A stretch of DNA of 64,000 nucleotides from DATGJX01 sp963830545 (GCA_963830545.1 CAWHMK010000001.1:62001-126000); one strand, 5' to 3'; positions 46,003-57,007 are shown, counted from the stretch's first letter. The notes: a model not told the origin generated them from the sequence alone. Made by a program: numbers and translations.

Positions 46003-49000
46003 ATGAAAAGCGGTTGGGGCAGGGGAGCCGCCGTCGGGATGATCGCAGCGGCGGTCGTCGCGGCGCTGGTTTATGCGTTTCGCATGCCCCTGGCACAATT
46101 CGCACTTGCGAAAGGTCTCGGCGCCGCGACCGGCACGAGCGTTTCGGTAGGGCGCTTGTCCATGCGCGGCGGCCATGCCGTGGTAACGAACGTGCGCATC
46201 AGCGCGCATCGCCAGCAACTCGCATTCATTCCTCGCGTGGAAGTAGCATATTCACTGCACGATCTGCTTCCGGGCAGCCGTCATCTTTACGGCCTGCACG
46301 CCGTTACGGTGTACCGGCCGCAGATTACGGTGGTCCACAATGCGGACGGCACGTATAACCTGCCGCACATGGCGAAGGGCCGCGCGCCGAATAAATCCGC
46401 CGCACCGATGAATTTTTCGATGCGGGTCGTCGACGGCTCGTTGACTGTAACGGACGCTACGCGCTTGGATCCCAGCGCGCGCCGGATTTCGATTGGCGGC
46501 GTGAACGTAGCGGCCTACATAAACACCGCTGCACGCACCCATTACATCGCTTCGATGGCGTACGAGGCCAACGGGGCGCGCTATCCCATCGACGGCCACG
46601 GAACGATCGATGCCGCCATCGGGCTGAACTATCAGCGCTGGACCGCCCTGCACGTTCCGCTTCCGCAGATCGTGAACTATGCCCTGAACAACGCGAGTCT
46701 TCGTTTGCGCGCCGGCTATTTGGACAACGTGGACGCCGAGTATTTCGGAAAGATCGCCGCAAGCGCGTATCTGCGCGGCGGACGCGTGACGATGCAAGGC
46801 ATCGGCGCGCCGATCGAAAACGTCCGCGGATCCATCGACGTCACGAGCGAGGGACTGACGACGCCTCACATCGACGCGACCATTGCCGGCGCGCCGATCC
46901 GGATCACCGGCGCGATTTACGATCTCGCGCACCCCAATTTCCGGCTGGTCGTGCGCGCGCACGGCGAGGTCGCGCGTTTGAAACACCTCAACGCCTCCGC
47001 AGCGCGTTTGCCGCTGCGCGGCCCCATCGATCTGGCGATGCTCGTCGAAGGCGCCGTTCGCACGCCCCTCGCACTCATCCTGACGCATTCGCCGGAGATC
47101 GACTACCGCGCGATGCCCCTGCGCAATCCGAACGGATTGATTGCATTCGACGGGCACACCGCAACGATTCTCAACTTCGGCGTGCAGTACGCAGGCTTCA
47201 CGCTCGACGGACGCGGACGTATGTCGTTCGCAAACGAACCTCACGCGCTCGAAGCGGTCGCAACGGTCAACGGCCCGAGCGGCGAGATACCCTACGCCTC
47301 GGCGCTTTTCCCTGGAATGACGCTGAACGGAACGCTTCTGGCTACGGCGCGCTCGCTCAAACATATCGACACGCGTGGAGTCATCGCGGGCGAGGGCGCG
47401 CGCGGATTGCTTGCGAGCGCGTTCGCGCTGAGCAGCAATGGCGTGGGGAGCGTCCTTCTCCGGCACACGCAAGATGCGTCGTCAATGTATGCCAAAGTCG
47501 GGCTCGACCGTCCGAACGGCGCGATGGACGCGCTCGTTCGCGCGCGGAACTTCACGATTCGGCCCGCTCAAAGCAGTTCGCTTCCGGGCATTGCAATGAA
47601 GTCGTTGCCGCCGGTGCGCGGCACGCTAACGGGCGACGTATTCGCCTCACGCCGCGGCAATGCGCTGGGTTTGTCGGGAAACGTCGCGCTGCAGCAAGCA
47701 CAGTACGGGAAGATTGCGATCCGACGCGCAAGCGCGCGCTTCGGCGGTTCGCCGGGGAACGTTCGCGTTGCATCGATCGATGCGCAGGGCAACTTCGGAG
47801 CGATTCGCGCTGCAGGCACGATCGCCGGCGCCAATCACGTCGCCCTCGAGGGCCGGTATAGCGGATCGCTCGCGCAAGTTTCCGCGATAGCGGGAAATCT
47901 GCCCGCAGAGGGGCGCGTCGATGCGCCGATTGCTCTGCTCTACGACGGGCGCAGTTCCGTGGCTCAAATTCGGGATGCACGCTTCGCGAATGCGAGTATT
48001 CGCGGCATTCCGCTCGAAGGGCTCAGTGCCACGATCGGATTGCGGCCATCGACAATTGACGTTTACGCCGCTCACGCGCGCGTCGCAAGAGGCGGCAGCG
48101 CCGTGGCGGCCGGAAGCATCGGCAACGGCGGTCACGTCGCATTCTCCGTTTCGCGGGTGCCCGTTGCCGGCGGCTACGCGGACGCCGCGGCAACGGCGTC
48201 CGGCTCGCTGCACTCACCCGATGTGCGCGGAGCACTGCTGCTCGCCGGCGCGCGCTATGCGAACTACCCGATCAGCGGCGCATCTGGGTTCACGTATTCG
48301 GGCGGTACTGCTGCCGTGCAAAACGCCACGATCGACGCGGGGCCGGCGCTCGTCGCGGCTGACGGCACGGTTTGGCCGAATTACGATCTCGACGCAAATG
48401 CAAGCGGATTGCTTTCGTACGCGCAATTCCAGGGCAGCATCGATGCCGCAGTGCACGTCACGGGAACGGGAAAGACGCCATTCGTCGAGGGCACGATTCA
48501 AGTCCCGGAAGGAAACGTGCACGGTCTAGCCTTCAGAGACATGCACGCAGGCATTGCGGGAACGCCGCAGGATCTGACGGTTCGCAACGGCTCCGTTGCG
48601 GTCGGCTCGACGGCGATTGCGTTCAACGCGGCAGTTGCGCCGGGCTGGATGCAGGCGGCCATCGACGCACCGCATGCCGACCTCGCAGATTTCAACGACT
48701 ACTTCGACACGGGCGACACGCTCGGCGGCACCGGTCGTCTCGCTCTGAGCGTCGCGACGTCACCGCTCGGACTCGACAGTTCGGGCAACGTTCGTCTGCA
48801 GAACGTCCGTTACCGCCGAATCGAGCTCGGCAGCACGGCCGCGAAATGGCAGACCACGAACCGAAGCACCTCCCTGGTGGCGTCCGTCGGCGGCGTTCAC
48901 GGCACTGCGCACGTGGCCGGAAGCATCGTTCCCGCGACCAAAACCATGCATCTCAACGCGACCGCCCGCAGCGTCGATTTGGGCACGTGGCTCCCGATGC

Positions 49001-50953
49001 TCGGATACACTGCGCCCGTGACGGGGCGCGTCGATGCGGACGTCGTTCTGCTCGGAAGATATCCGGACGTCGCCATGAACGCGCGCGGGACCCTGCGTGA
49101 CGGAATCGTCGGACGCGTACCGATTCAACGCGCGCAAATCGCCGCAAATGCCGCCGGCGGGCGCGGCCGCATCACGCAAGCGATCGTGCAGGTACCATAC
49201 TTGACGGCACAGGGTTCGGGCACGTTCGGACTCCATCGCAACGATCCCCTCGATTTGGCAGTGAACGCGTCCAGCCCCGACGTCGGTAAGCTCATGCAGA
49301 CGTTCAGCGGTAAGACGAACGAGGTCTCGGGCGCTTTGGCTACCACGCTGCACGTAAACGGCACGGCGCAGCGTCCGCAGGTCAACGACGCGCTCACGCT
49401 CACGCAGCTGCGCTACGCGAAATTCACCGTTCCGCGCGTGCAGGCGAATTTGAACGTGACGCGCACGCGGGTTGCGCTCACCCACGGGCTCGTCGATTTG
49501 CGCAAAGGTACGATTAGCGCTGAGGGAAACGTGCCGGTTCATCCGGCGCGCTCTTCTCCCGTTTCGCTCGCGCTCTCGCTAAACCGCGTGGACCTTTCCG
49601 ACTTCACCGCCGCACTGCCGCAGGGCACCAAGCTCGCGGGCGCGCTGAACGGCGGTTTGCGCGTCGGGGGAACGATGCAGGCGCCGCTGCTGAGCGGAAC
49701 GATGGCTCTACGAAACGGATATTTCGTCGGTCCCATCGATCAAAATCCCGTGAGCGCTATGAGCGCCGATCTCGTTTTTTCGGGCACACAGGTCGCGCTG
49801 AACGGCGTTCACGCAGACGTGGGCGGCGGCACGCTGACGGCGCACGGTACCGCATCGGTGCCGACGCTGCGAGATTTCCGGGCTGCAACGTTCGACTCGA
49901 CGATCGTCGCGAACAATGCGCAGGTCAACAGCCCGCAATACTTCCGCGGAACGTTCGATGCGAACATTCACGCATACCGCGCCGCCGGCGGCCTGCCGAC
50001 GATCGCCGGAAACGTCGACGTTCCGAGCGCACGGATTCCGCTGACCGCGTTTTGGAATCCCAAGGCACCGAAGACGCCGAAGCGCGCCCCGCTCGACCTT
50101 GCATTCGATCTTGCAGCTACCGCAGGGCGCGACGTTCGCGTGCAAAGTCCAAACGTCGACGTCGGTGCGCAAGGTTCGGTGAAAGTCACGGGAACGACCG
50201 CGAAGCCGGCCCTCAGCGGACGTATTGCATCGACGGGAGGTACGGTCGATTTCTTCCGCAACTTCACGATTCAGCGCGCAAACGTCGCGTTCCATCCAAG
50301 CAACGGCATCTGGCCGAACATCAACGCGGTGGCCGATACGCAAGTGACCAACCCGACGACCTACATCCAGTTGCAGGTGGCGGGTTTGGCGCCGAACGAC
50401 ATGCATCTCAATCTGCAATCCGATCCGTCGTACGATCGGTCGCAGATTCTCGCCCTGCTCGCCGGGTTGCAGAACTTCGGCGCTGTGCCCGGCCTTGCGG
50501 CTACGGGCGCGGGCACGGGCGGCTTCACGCTGGGAGGCGAGGTGCAGAACCTCGCCCTCGGCCAGTTGAACACGCTGTTTACGCGAAATCTCTTCGAGCC
50601 GCTCGACGCCGGGTTGGGCAGCGCACTTGGGCTGCAGAATCTGCAGATTTCGGACAGACTTCACGAGCGGCTTCGGCGTGAGCGCCGCCAAGGCGTTCGG
50701 CAAACACCTGACGGCGATGTTCGCGGAAAATCTGGGGGAACCGCGCGAGCAATCGCTCAGCATCGAGGCGCATCGGGGAAATTCGACGGCGTTCAATCTG
50801 ATGCTGTACAGCGTGCAGGATCCGCCGCTCACGGGATTCCTATCTCAAAATACCAACCCGTTCCAGTTCAACGCGCTCAACAATAACTCGACGCTGACGC
50901 CGGCAAGCGGCACGAACGGCCTCTCGCTGCTGTACGAGCACAAGTTCTACTGA
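46003..50953 (+). CDS. tamB: TamB-like translocation and assembly module protein; frameshifted near the end
   Basis: About 1650 residues, one membrane helix at the N-terminus (VGMIAAAVVAALVYAF) and a long series of beta-strand repeats that form the periplasm-spanning groove of TamB/AsmA-type proteins, with the DUF490 C-terminal domain (FRNFTIQRANVAFHPSNGIW, then LQSDPSYDRSQILALLAGLQ). TamB proteins carry lipids or unfolded outer-membrane proteins across the periplasm. ATG at 46003 is chosen because an upstream in-frame stretch has no family match. An extra base near 50659 changes the frame after LGLQNLQISD; repaired, it continues DFTSGFGVSAAKAFGK to LSLLYEHKFY. It overlaps the next gene's ATG (TGATG). 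Confidence 0.88.
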
Positions 50954-52176
50954 TGCGTACCTCCGCACTCGCGCTGATAGTGCTTCTCTCCGGCTGCGCG
51001 GCGCAAGCCGCCGCACCGACGGCGTCGATCGACCTGAACGCGCTCGTGCGGACGCATCCGCTCTATCACACGCTCGCGCAATACGATCGCCAAATCGCCG
51101 CGCTGCGATCCACGCTGCACGTTGCGGAGTTCGCGAACAAGACGCAAGCATTCGCGAATGCTGCGCAAGGCGCGCGAACGGCGCTGCTAAAAGCATCGGC
51201 CGAAGCGAGCCGCATCGCGGCGTTGCCCGCTCCGGACGTTCGATCGCTGGACGCGGACGAAAACCTGTATGCGCCCAGCGAAAACCGCGTCCGCGCGGAC
51301 GTGCAGCAAAGTTACAGCGCCCAATCCGCGGATCTTCGCGATTCCGCCGAACGCGATATGAACCGGTATCGCGCGCAGTTGCTCGAACAGCAGGGTGCGG
51401 CGTTCGCCAATTACGTGCGTTCGGTGAACGCGCGCGTGCAGCAAGCCTACGTATCGCGGCGGCAGCAGTTCTACGAAAAAGAATCCGCGATGCTGCTGGA
51501 TCTGGCGAAAGCGGACGCCGGTAAACGGCTGCCGATCTCAGTCAAACTGCACACCCTCGCATTGTATCCGGCCTCGAGACACGCACTTCAAGCGCAACTC
51601 GACGGAATTCAAGCGCGAGAGAATGCAAGCGTTGCAGCGCAGCGGCAACGCGATGGGCGTGCTCTCGCCGCATTTCAGGCCGGTCTGCAGGCACACGCAG
51701 CTTCCGACGTCGCACGAACGCGTGCCGATTTGCAACGCCGGACGTCCGCGAATCTTGCCGCGCGCGAACGCGTACTCGCGCAGCAGCAGTCCTCCTCGAC
51801 GCGTCTGGGATTGAGCGCTCCGATGACGAGCGTGGCGCCTCCCACCGACATGCACGCGCAGCTCGAATCCCTGCTGCGATCGCGGCCGGCCGACCCGCGC
51901 GCATTTCTGGCGGCGGCAGATGAATTATCGAAGCAATACGGAGGGGTGCGGGATGCGGACGCGTCCGCAACGCGCAGCACGTGGGGCGAACTTTCGCAGC
52001 TCGAATCGGATCGGGCGCAAACCTTGAGTCAGATCGTTTCGCAGATTCTGCGCGATGCAGGCTCGGTCGCCCGCTCGCGCGGTTTGGGCCGCGTTTACGA
52101 TCTCAGGCAGGCGCCGCCGGGAAGCGTGGACATCACGCAAAACGTGCGTTCGGACTTCGCAGCACTGGCGAAGTAA
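50953..52176 (+). CDS. OmpH/Skp-like periplasmic lipoprotein
   Basis: A 407-residue lipoprotein with signal peptide ending in LLSGCAAQ (Cys 15). The N-terminal mature part (SIDLNALVRTHPLYHTLAQY) resembles the start of OmpH/Skp chaperones, and the rest is almost entirely helical and charged, suggesting a coiled-coil prefoldin-like shape. A C-terminal segment SRGLGRVYDLRQAPPGSVDI with DFAALAK is the usual OmpH-like end. Skp proteins hold unfolded outer-membrane proteins. Its ATG overlaps the TamB stop, so the pair is translationally coupled, which fits an outer-membrane assembly role. Confidence 0.7.
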   Translation: MRTSALALIVLLSGCAAQAAAPTASIDLNALVRTHPLYHTLAQYDRQIAALRSTLHVAEFANKTQAFANAAQGARTALLKASAEASRIAALPAPDVRSLDADENLYAPSENRVRADVQQSYSAQSADLRDSAERDMNRYRAQLLEQQGAAFANYVRSVNARVQQAYVSRRQQFYEKESAMLLDLAKADAGKRLPISVKLHTLALYPASRHALQAQLDGIQARENASVAAQRQRDGRALAAFQAGLQAHAASDVARTRADLQRRTSANLAARERVLAQQQSSSTRLGLSAPMTSVAPPTDMHAQLESLLRSRPADPRAFLAAADELSKQYGGVRDADASATRSTWGELSQLESDRAQTLSQIVSQILRDAGSVARSRGLGRVYDLRQAPPGSVDITQNVRSDFAALAK

Positions 52177-52375
52177 AGTACTCGTACGCCGGTTCTTCGT
52201 CTTCGCGAACCTCTGCCAGCAAGAAAGCGTGGCTCGAGCACGTCGTTACGGTGAACTTACGGCGTGCTCGCTCGGACGCCGTGCACCCGCACGACCAGTG
52301 GAGCCTCGCGCCGTGCCGTTCGGCGGGGCGGCACAGCAGCAAGCGTACCTGATACTCAGCCAATTGAATCGTCAT
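52133..52375 (-). CDS. Possible small protein, unknown
   Basis: An 80-residue frame on the minus strand in a region otherwise without a gene (52177-52510). It starts MTIQLAEYQVRLLLCRPAER, contains KFTVTTCSSHAFLLAEVRED and has acidic and basic segments in a plausible order. Its 3' end overlaps the lipoprotein gene by 44 bases. No family was recognised and no ribosome site is clear, so it could be chance. The rest of the gap holds a T7 run near 52475 and a TTGACT at 52483 that may be part of the DUF5916 gene's promoter. Confidence 0.35.
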   Translation of the reverse strand: MTIQLAEYQVRLLLCRPAERHGARLHWSCGCTASERARRKFTVTTCSSHAFLLAEVREDEEPAYEYFTSPVLRSPNARFA

Positions 52376-52510
52376 GGCTCCAGTATCTCACTCGGGGCGG
52401 ACAGACTCCGGGACCTTTGTATTACCTCGACGATGCCGCGCTTCGCTTACAGCCAAAAATGTGGCACAAATTATTTTTTTAGTTGACTTCGGGATTCGGG
52501 CGGTGCTACC

Positions 52511-54745
52511 GTGCCATCGATGCATCTAGCAGTTTACGTCATCGCCGCCGTCGCGATGACCGCTTCGATCCCCGCGGCGCCCGCAGTTCATCCATTGCCG
52601 CTCGATGCCTCGCTTTCCGATCCGGCCTGGGCCGTGGGCGCTATTGCCGCGCCGGACGGCTTCTTCGATCTCACGTCCCGCCGGGCTGCGCCGCACGCGA
52701 CGTCCGTGTGGATGTTGTATGACAACCAGAATTTATACGTTGCCTTCCGCGCCGAGCAGAGCGGAACGCCGATCATCGCCCAACAAACGACGAACGACGT
52801 CGGCTTCGGCTTGGACGATTTCGTCGGCGTAGGCATAGATCCGAGCGGCGTCGGCACCGACGCGTACTTTTTCGAAACGACGCCCCGCGGCGTACGGTAC
52901 GAGCAGGCGAACGAAACGAACCGCTACCGGCCGTCCTGGAGCGCGACTGCTTCGATCAAGGGATCCACGTGGACGGCCGTGTTGATCATTCCGCTGCGCA
53001 TCATGCGCATCCACCCCGGATCCACCCAGACGTGGCGCATCAATTTCATCCGGAACGTCGCAGCCTCCGCCGAACATTACACGTGGGCGTACAACGGCGC
53101 CATGCAGGACGGCCCGATCGGCCAAGTCTGGCCGGGTTTCTTCGATACGCGCTATTGGGCCGGGTGGAGTGGAGTGCGCGTCAGTACCGCGATGCTGCAA
53201 GCGGCGCGTCCCAAGCCGCGCGCAGAGATCTACGGCCTGCAGAGCGGCGGCAGCAATCGCAACGTCTTCCAACAGGCGAACGGTACGTTTGCGCCCGAGG
53301 CCGTGCGGACGGTGGGACTGGACTTCACGTATCCGATCACTTCGACGATCAATTTCGTCGGAACGCTCAATCCCGACTTTTCGAACGTCGAGATCGACCA
53401 ACAGACGATCGCGCCGCAGGAGTTCCGCCGAGTACTTCAAGAGTACCGCCCGTTCTTTTCGCAAGGCGCCGGTTTCATCAACGCCAACGCCGTCGGACTG
53501 AACAATAATTTGATCTTCTATTCGCCCAGCGTCGGCCCGTTCGACCGCGGCGCAAAGATCGAGGGAACGTTCGGCGACCAGTCGTTCGGAGTTCTCAATT
53601 TCAAAGGGTTCGACGAGACCACAGGCAACACGTTCGACGATACGGCGTACGGATACAAGCACGCGCTTGCGAACCGCACGTTCTTGTATTGGGCGGACGG
53701 CGTCATCGCTCATCACAGCATCTTCGGTGACGACAGCACGAATGAGGCTGGCGTCGCCGGCCGCAACCTGCGGACCGGCTTCGTGTGGGGAATCGATCAA
53801 GCGCTGGAGCACGGATCGTGGGACCCGCTGGGTAATTCGTACAATACGACCAGCTTCATTGACGTTCACCGTCAGAATTATGAATGGAATCTGGCATATC
53901 AGGACATTTCGCCTTTTTATAACCCTATCGACGGCTTCACTGCAGCGTCCGACGAACGCGGGCTCTCACTTTATACCTGGACTGCCGGCGCAACACCGTA
54001 CATCAAGAACTACACGTTGAATTTTTTCGCGGATCGCCTGGCGGATCGATCCGGCGCCATTCATCAAGCGGATTTCGATCCGGCGTTGAGCGTTACGTTG
54101 AAAAATGGTTTCTCGATCGACGGTTTGGGTCCGTCGATCGGTGAATTGCGCAGTTATGCAACGGTAAACCCGGTTGCGTCAGGAACCACCTGCACCGATC
54201 CGTTACTCCCGCGTTCTTCTTTTACGGGCTATCCGACGTACTACTGCGGGCGCTCGGACACGTACAACCTGATGGCATTGCCGTTCGGTTACGGCGACGG
54301 CACGCCGACGCCCATCGATGCAGACGTCTCCTTCGGACGCTTCGGATACGGACTGCTCGGCGCGGCGGACAACGGTCCGGACTACGTGCACTTGTATTCG
54401 ATTTCGACCTCTCGCCCCATCGGACGTATGCTCTCGCTCGGGCTGGAATACGACGGAACGTTCGAACGCGGAATCGCAAGCGGCATGTTCGACTCGCAAT
54501 GGCTGCGCCGCGTTTCGATCGGCGCGTTGCTCGGTCCGGACGAAAATCTTACGATTTCACTTCGCGCGATAAACGGCGGCGGCGGGTTCGCGCTGCCTGG
54601 TTCGAACTTGGCCGCGGCTTTTCACCGGCGCATGCGCAACGGCGACGAATTGTTCGTGAATTTCGGTACGCCGGCGTCCCCCTACACGCTCGATAGGCTC
54701 ATCGCCAAGTACGTGTTTCGCTTGGGCGGCGAGGCTGGAACGTAA
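52511..54745 (+). CDS. DUF5916 protein: CBM9-like domain plus outer-membrane barrel
   Basis: A 744-residue exported protein. A signal peptide (AVYVIAAVAMTASIPAAPA) is followed by a CBM9-like carbohydrate/ligand-binding domain (about 30-215; note DPAWAVGAIAAPDGFFDLTS, WMLYDNQNLYVAFRA, WRINFIRNVA) and a long DUF5916 barrel-like part (about 230-744; TLNPDFSNVEIDQQ, QEYRPFFSQGAGFI) that ends with LIAKYVFRLGG as outer-membrane barrels do. Its role is not known; homologues are thought to handle polysaccharide-like ligands. GTG at 52511 is the upstream-most start; ATG at 52520 is equally possible. A TTGACT at 52483 may be its -35 box. Confidence 0.85.
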   Translation: MPSMHLAVYVIAAVAMTASIPAAPAVHPLPLDASLSDPAWAVGAIAAPDGFFDLTSRRAAPHATSVWMLYDNQNLYVAFRAEQSGTPIIAQQTTNDVGFGLDDFVGVGIDPSGVGTDAYFFETTPRGVRYEQANETNRYRPSWSATASIKGSTWTAVLIIPLRIMRIHPGSTQTWRINFIRNVAASAEHYTWAYNGAMQDGPIGQVWPGFFDTRYWAGWSGVRVSTAMLQAARPKPRAEIYGLQSGGSNRNVFQQANGTFAPEAVRTVGLDFTYPITSTINFVGTLNPDFSNVEIDQQTIAPQEFRRVLQEYRPFFSQGAGFINANAVGLNNNLIFYSPSVGPFDRGAKIEGTFGDQSFGVLNFKGFDETTGNTFDDTAYGYKHALANRTFLYWADGVIAHHSIFGDDSTNEAGVAGRNLRTGFVWGIDQALEHGSWDPLGNSYNTTSFIDVHRQNYEWNLAYQDISPFYNPIDGFTAASDERGLSLYTWTAGATPYIKNYTLNFFADRLADRSGAIHQADFDPALSVTLKNGFSIDGLGPSIGELRSYATVNPVASGTTCTDPLLPRSSFTGYPTYYCGRSDTYNLMALPFGYGDGTPTPIDADVSFGRFGYGLLGAADNGPDYVHLYSISTSRPIGRMLSLGLEYDGTFERGIASGMFDSQWLRRVSIGALLGPDENLTISLRAINGGGGFALPGSNLAAAFHRRMRNGDELFVNFGTPASPYTLDRLIAKYVFRLGGEAGT

Positions 54746-54780
54746 CGCCCGCTCGCTTTTTCACAAAAGAGTAACTGCGG

Positions 54781-55920
54781 TTGGCGTGGACGAAAAACGG
54801 CGACGTGCTGGCGGATCGCTCCATTCTTCAAGTCGCCATCGCGTATCAGCGCGTTCTCGCTGATGCGATGCCCGTGCTCGTCATGATGGCGGACCCTGAC
54901 GGAACCGTAAATTTCTTCAATCGTGCGTGGTACGAGTACACCGGACAAGCCGTTTTCGAGCGGGACGTGGATGGCGATTGGCGGCGCTACCTGCATCCGG
55001 ACGATACGGAGCGCGTGGCAAACGACTGGATCGCCGGCGTGTCCAGCGACAGCGACGTCATCGACATGGAGTATCGCTTGCGCGAAGCGAGTACGGGCAC
55101 GTATCGCTGGGTAAAGGCGCGCGCGACCGGAGTGCGAGATGCGACCGGAGAGATTATCCAGTGGATCGGCACCGCGATGGACGTAGACGAAGCGCGCCGC
55201 ACGAACAACGCGCTGATCGAAATTGCGGAAGCGTACCAAGCCGCGTCGCTTCCGTACCTGGAGCGCTCCTTCAACGGACTGGAATTTTCAGTCGCGTATC
55301 GTGCCTCGACTCGACACCTGACGGCGTGCGGCGATTGGTACGACGCATTTCCGCTGGATGGCGGGCGGACCGCGATCTGCATCGGCGACGTGAGCGGACA
55401 TGGTTTGCACGCATCGACGCTGATGGCAAAATACCGGCAAAGCGTCCGCGCGATTGCATTGCGGGCAGCGCGGCGAGACCGCGGGGGCGCGGATTCGATC
55501 TTGCGCAGCGTCGAGGAAGCTATCGCGCTGGAACATCCCGACGCGAACGCCACCGCATTTTTCGCGATCGTCGACGCGGACCGGAATGTCCTGCGTTGGG
55601 CAAACGCGGGGCATCCGCCCCCGCTCGTACTGCGTGCCGACGGCAGCACCGCTTGGATTGCCGGCGACGAACCGCCGCTGGGCTGGCGTTTCGGTCTGAA
55701 ACGCACGGCGCATACGACGAGCCTGAAGGATGCGCGCGCTCTCGTGCTCTACACGGATGGCCTCGTCGAGGCCTCACGTAACCTCATCGAGGGCATGTCG
55801 CAATTGGGACAGCACGTCCGCGACGGAATGAGCGCCGGCGATTTGGCCCTGCACATTCTGGAATCTTGGACGCCGGCGCCGGTTCAAGACGACGTCGCGA
55901 TACTCGCCATCCGTTTTTAG
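54781..55920 (+). CDS. PAS-SpoIIE (PP2C) phosphatase
   Basis: A 379-residue regulator with an N-terminal PAS domain (about 20-145; PDGTVNFFNRAWYEYTGQ, YRWVKARATGVRD) and PP2C/SpoIIE phosphatase (about 155-379). Metal-site motifs are all present: CGDWYDAFPL, CIGDVSGHG, LYTDGLVEAS and QDDVAILAI. Such proteins dephosphorylate an anti-anti-sigma factor in response to a PAS-sensed signal. The start appears to be TTG at 54781, 36 bases after the DUF5916 gene stop, so co-transcription is likely. It lacks the HATPase domain seen in the related regulator at 5.1-6.8 kb. Confidence 0.88.
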   Translation: MAWTKNGDVLADRSILQVAIAYQRVLADAMPVLVMMADPDGTVNFFNRAWYEYTGQAVFERDVDGDWRRYLHPDDTERVANDWIAGVSSDSDVIDMEYRLREASTGTYRWVKARATGVRDATGEIIQWIGTAMDVDEARRTNNALIEIAEAYQAASLPYLERSFNGLEFSVAYRASTRHLTACGDWYDAFPLDGGRTAICIGDVSGHGLHASTLMAKYRQSVRAIALRAARRDRGGADSILRSVEEAIALEHPDANATAFFAIVDADRNVLRWANAGHPPPLVLRADGSTAWIAGDEPPLGWRFGLKRTAHTTSLKDARALVLYTDGLVEASRNLIEGMSQLGQHVRDGMSAGDLALHILESWTPAPVQDDVAILAIRF

Positions 55921-55945
55921 CACGATCCTCATGCGAGTCTGGTAT

Positions 55946-56410
55946 CTAGCGCAGGCGAGAATCGATGCCCCACGGTTCGATGGCCAGAATTTTCAAGCGT
56001 GCGAAATCGCGGTGCAGCGGATTGACCAGCACGTTCCGTTCGCGCGGCACGATTGCGGAGGGCACCTCGAGTGCGAGCGCAGCGCCCGATGAAAGCCATT
56101 CGTCGCCGATTCGCTGGGTGCCGTGCGCAGGCGGAAAGCTGCGCCAGTCTTTCGGAAGCGCCGCGGTATCGAATGCGGTGACGTACCGGTCTTCGACTTC
56201 GGCAATCACCAAGACGGTTTCGTCGAAGAATCCTTCGCTCGTTGCGTGCGCGAGATATTCGAGCGTCGCGAGGGACTCGCTCTGGGCAGCGAAAGCCAAG
56301 CGCCGTCCCGGCGTGTTCCAGCGGCTGCCCGCAAGATAAGCGCCCTCGCCGCTGAATGCGCCGCCCGGCCCTTCGACGAAGGGCCGGCGCGCCAGCCGGA
56401 ACAACCGCAT
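55946..56410 (-). CDS. RES-domain toxin (NAD+-consuming) of an Xre-RES pair
   Basis: A 154-residue RES-family protein. The conserved residues that name the family lie in order: Arg in GAYLAGSRWNTPGRRLAF (about residue 30), Glu in SLATLEYLAH (about 50), and a Ser in the final part (PSAIVPRERNVLVNP). RES toxins split NAD+ by phosphorolysis or hydrolysis and stop growth. Its ATG directly follows the antitoxin stop at 56411, the standard antitoxin-first order. Length is typical. The 3' end faces the convergent PAS-PP2C gene. Confidence 0.88.
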   Translation of the reverse strand: MRLFRLARRPFVEGPGGAFSGEGAYLAGSRWNTPGRRLAFAAQSESLATLEYLAHATSEGFFDETVLVIAEVEDRYVTAFDTAALPKDWRSFPPAHGTQRIGDEWLSSGAALALEVPSAIVPRERNVLVNPLHRDFARLKILAIEPWGIDSRLR

Positions 56411-56911
56411 TTACGCAACGCCGCCGTACGCAATGCTGTAAAGCGACTGCACCACCGCGTGCGTTCCAACTTCGGTTTCAAGCATTTCCAGCGGCGTAAC
56501 CCCGCCGAGATGCCGGTTCGGAGCACGCAGCCACGCCAGCGCTTTTTCGTGGGTGCCGACGAGGCGCGCCGCGAGAAGCGTCATCGCCGCCAAACGCACG
56601 ACACGATCGGAGGTCGCCAGATTCAATTTTTCGCTGCGGCGCTTTTCGAGCAAATAGCGCTGGATCGTTCGCGTCGAATTCGCGGTGACGCGCGCAATTT
56701 CGTCAATGCTGTAACCCCGCTCGCGCAGCGCGGCGATAGTGGAAGCGGAAAGGCCGCGGCGCACTTCGTCGCTGAGCTCGCGCGGATTAACCGCGCGCGA
56801 AACGCTGCGCGACTTGAGGAGTCCACCGATCTCTGCGGGCGTTACCGCCCCTTCGACAAGTGTCGTTTCCGGAAGCGCCATTTGTCGTAAGTGTATCACT
56901 GCTGCGCTCAT
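56411..56911 (-). CDS. Xre/MbcA/ParS-type antitoxin
   Basis: A 166-residue antitoxin: a helix-turn-helix (about 50-90, ALRERGYSIDEIARVTANST with RTIQRYLLEKRR) and the C-terminal toxin-binding domain (about 105-166), with AARLVGTHEKALAWLRAPNRHLGG-type sequence and LEMLETEVGTHAVVQSLYSI, which matches the DUF2384 family. It neutralises the adjacent RES toxin and likely represses the operon through the dyad upstream. ATG at 56911; an internal ATG at residue 11 is also possible. Confidence 0.88.
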   Translation of the reverse strand: MSAAVIHLRQMALPETTLVEGAVTPAEIGGLLKSRSVSRAVNPRELSDEVRRGLSASTIAALRERGYSIDEIARVTANSTRTIQRYLLEKRRSEKLNLATSDRVVRLAAMTLLAARLVGTHEKALAWLRAPNRHLGGVTPLEMLETEVGTHAVVQSLYSIAYGGVA

Positions 56912-56932
56912 GTGTCGAGCATAGTCGCAGCC

Positions 56933-56952
56933 CGTGCCAAGCGTATGGCACG
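56933..56952. promoter_or_regulatory. Candidate Xre-RES operator
   Basis: CGTGCCA and its complement TGGCACG are 6 bases apart, a perfect 7-bp dyad about 20 bases upstream of the antitoxin ATG. Antitoxins of this family autoregulate through such sites. A second short palindrome, GCACGTGC, overlaps its right end. Confidence 0.55.
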
Positions 56953-57007
56953 TGCGTCCGGGGCACCGCGTTTTAACAATGGCCCGGGGAGACGGGTCGG
57001 CGAGGGG

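Noticed and set aside
52458..52482. Sigma-54 type promoter (TGGCAC near 52462)
   Set aside because: The -12 GC element is absent; a TTGACT at 52483 is a better promoter candidate, though still unproven.
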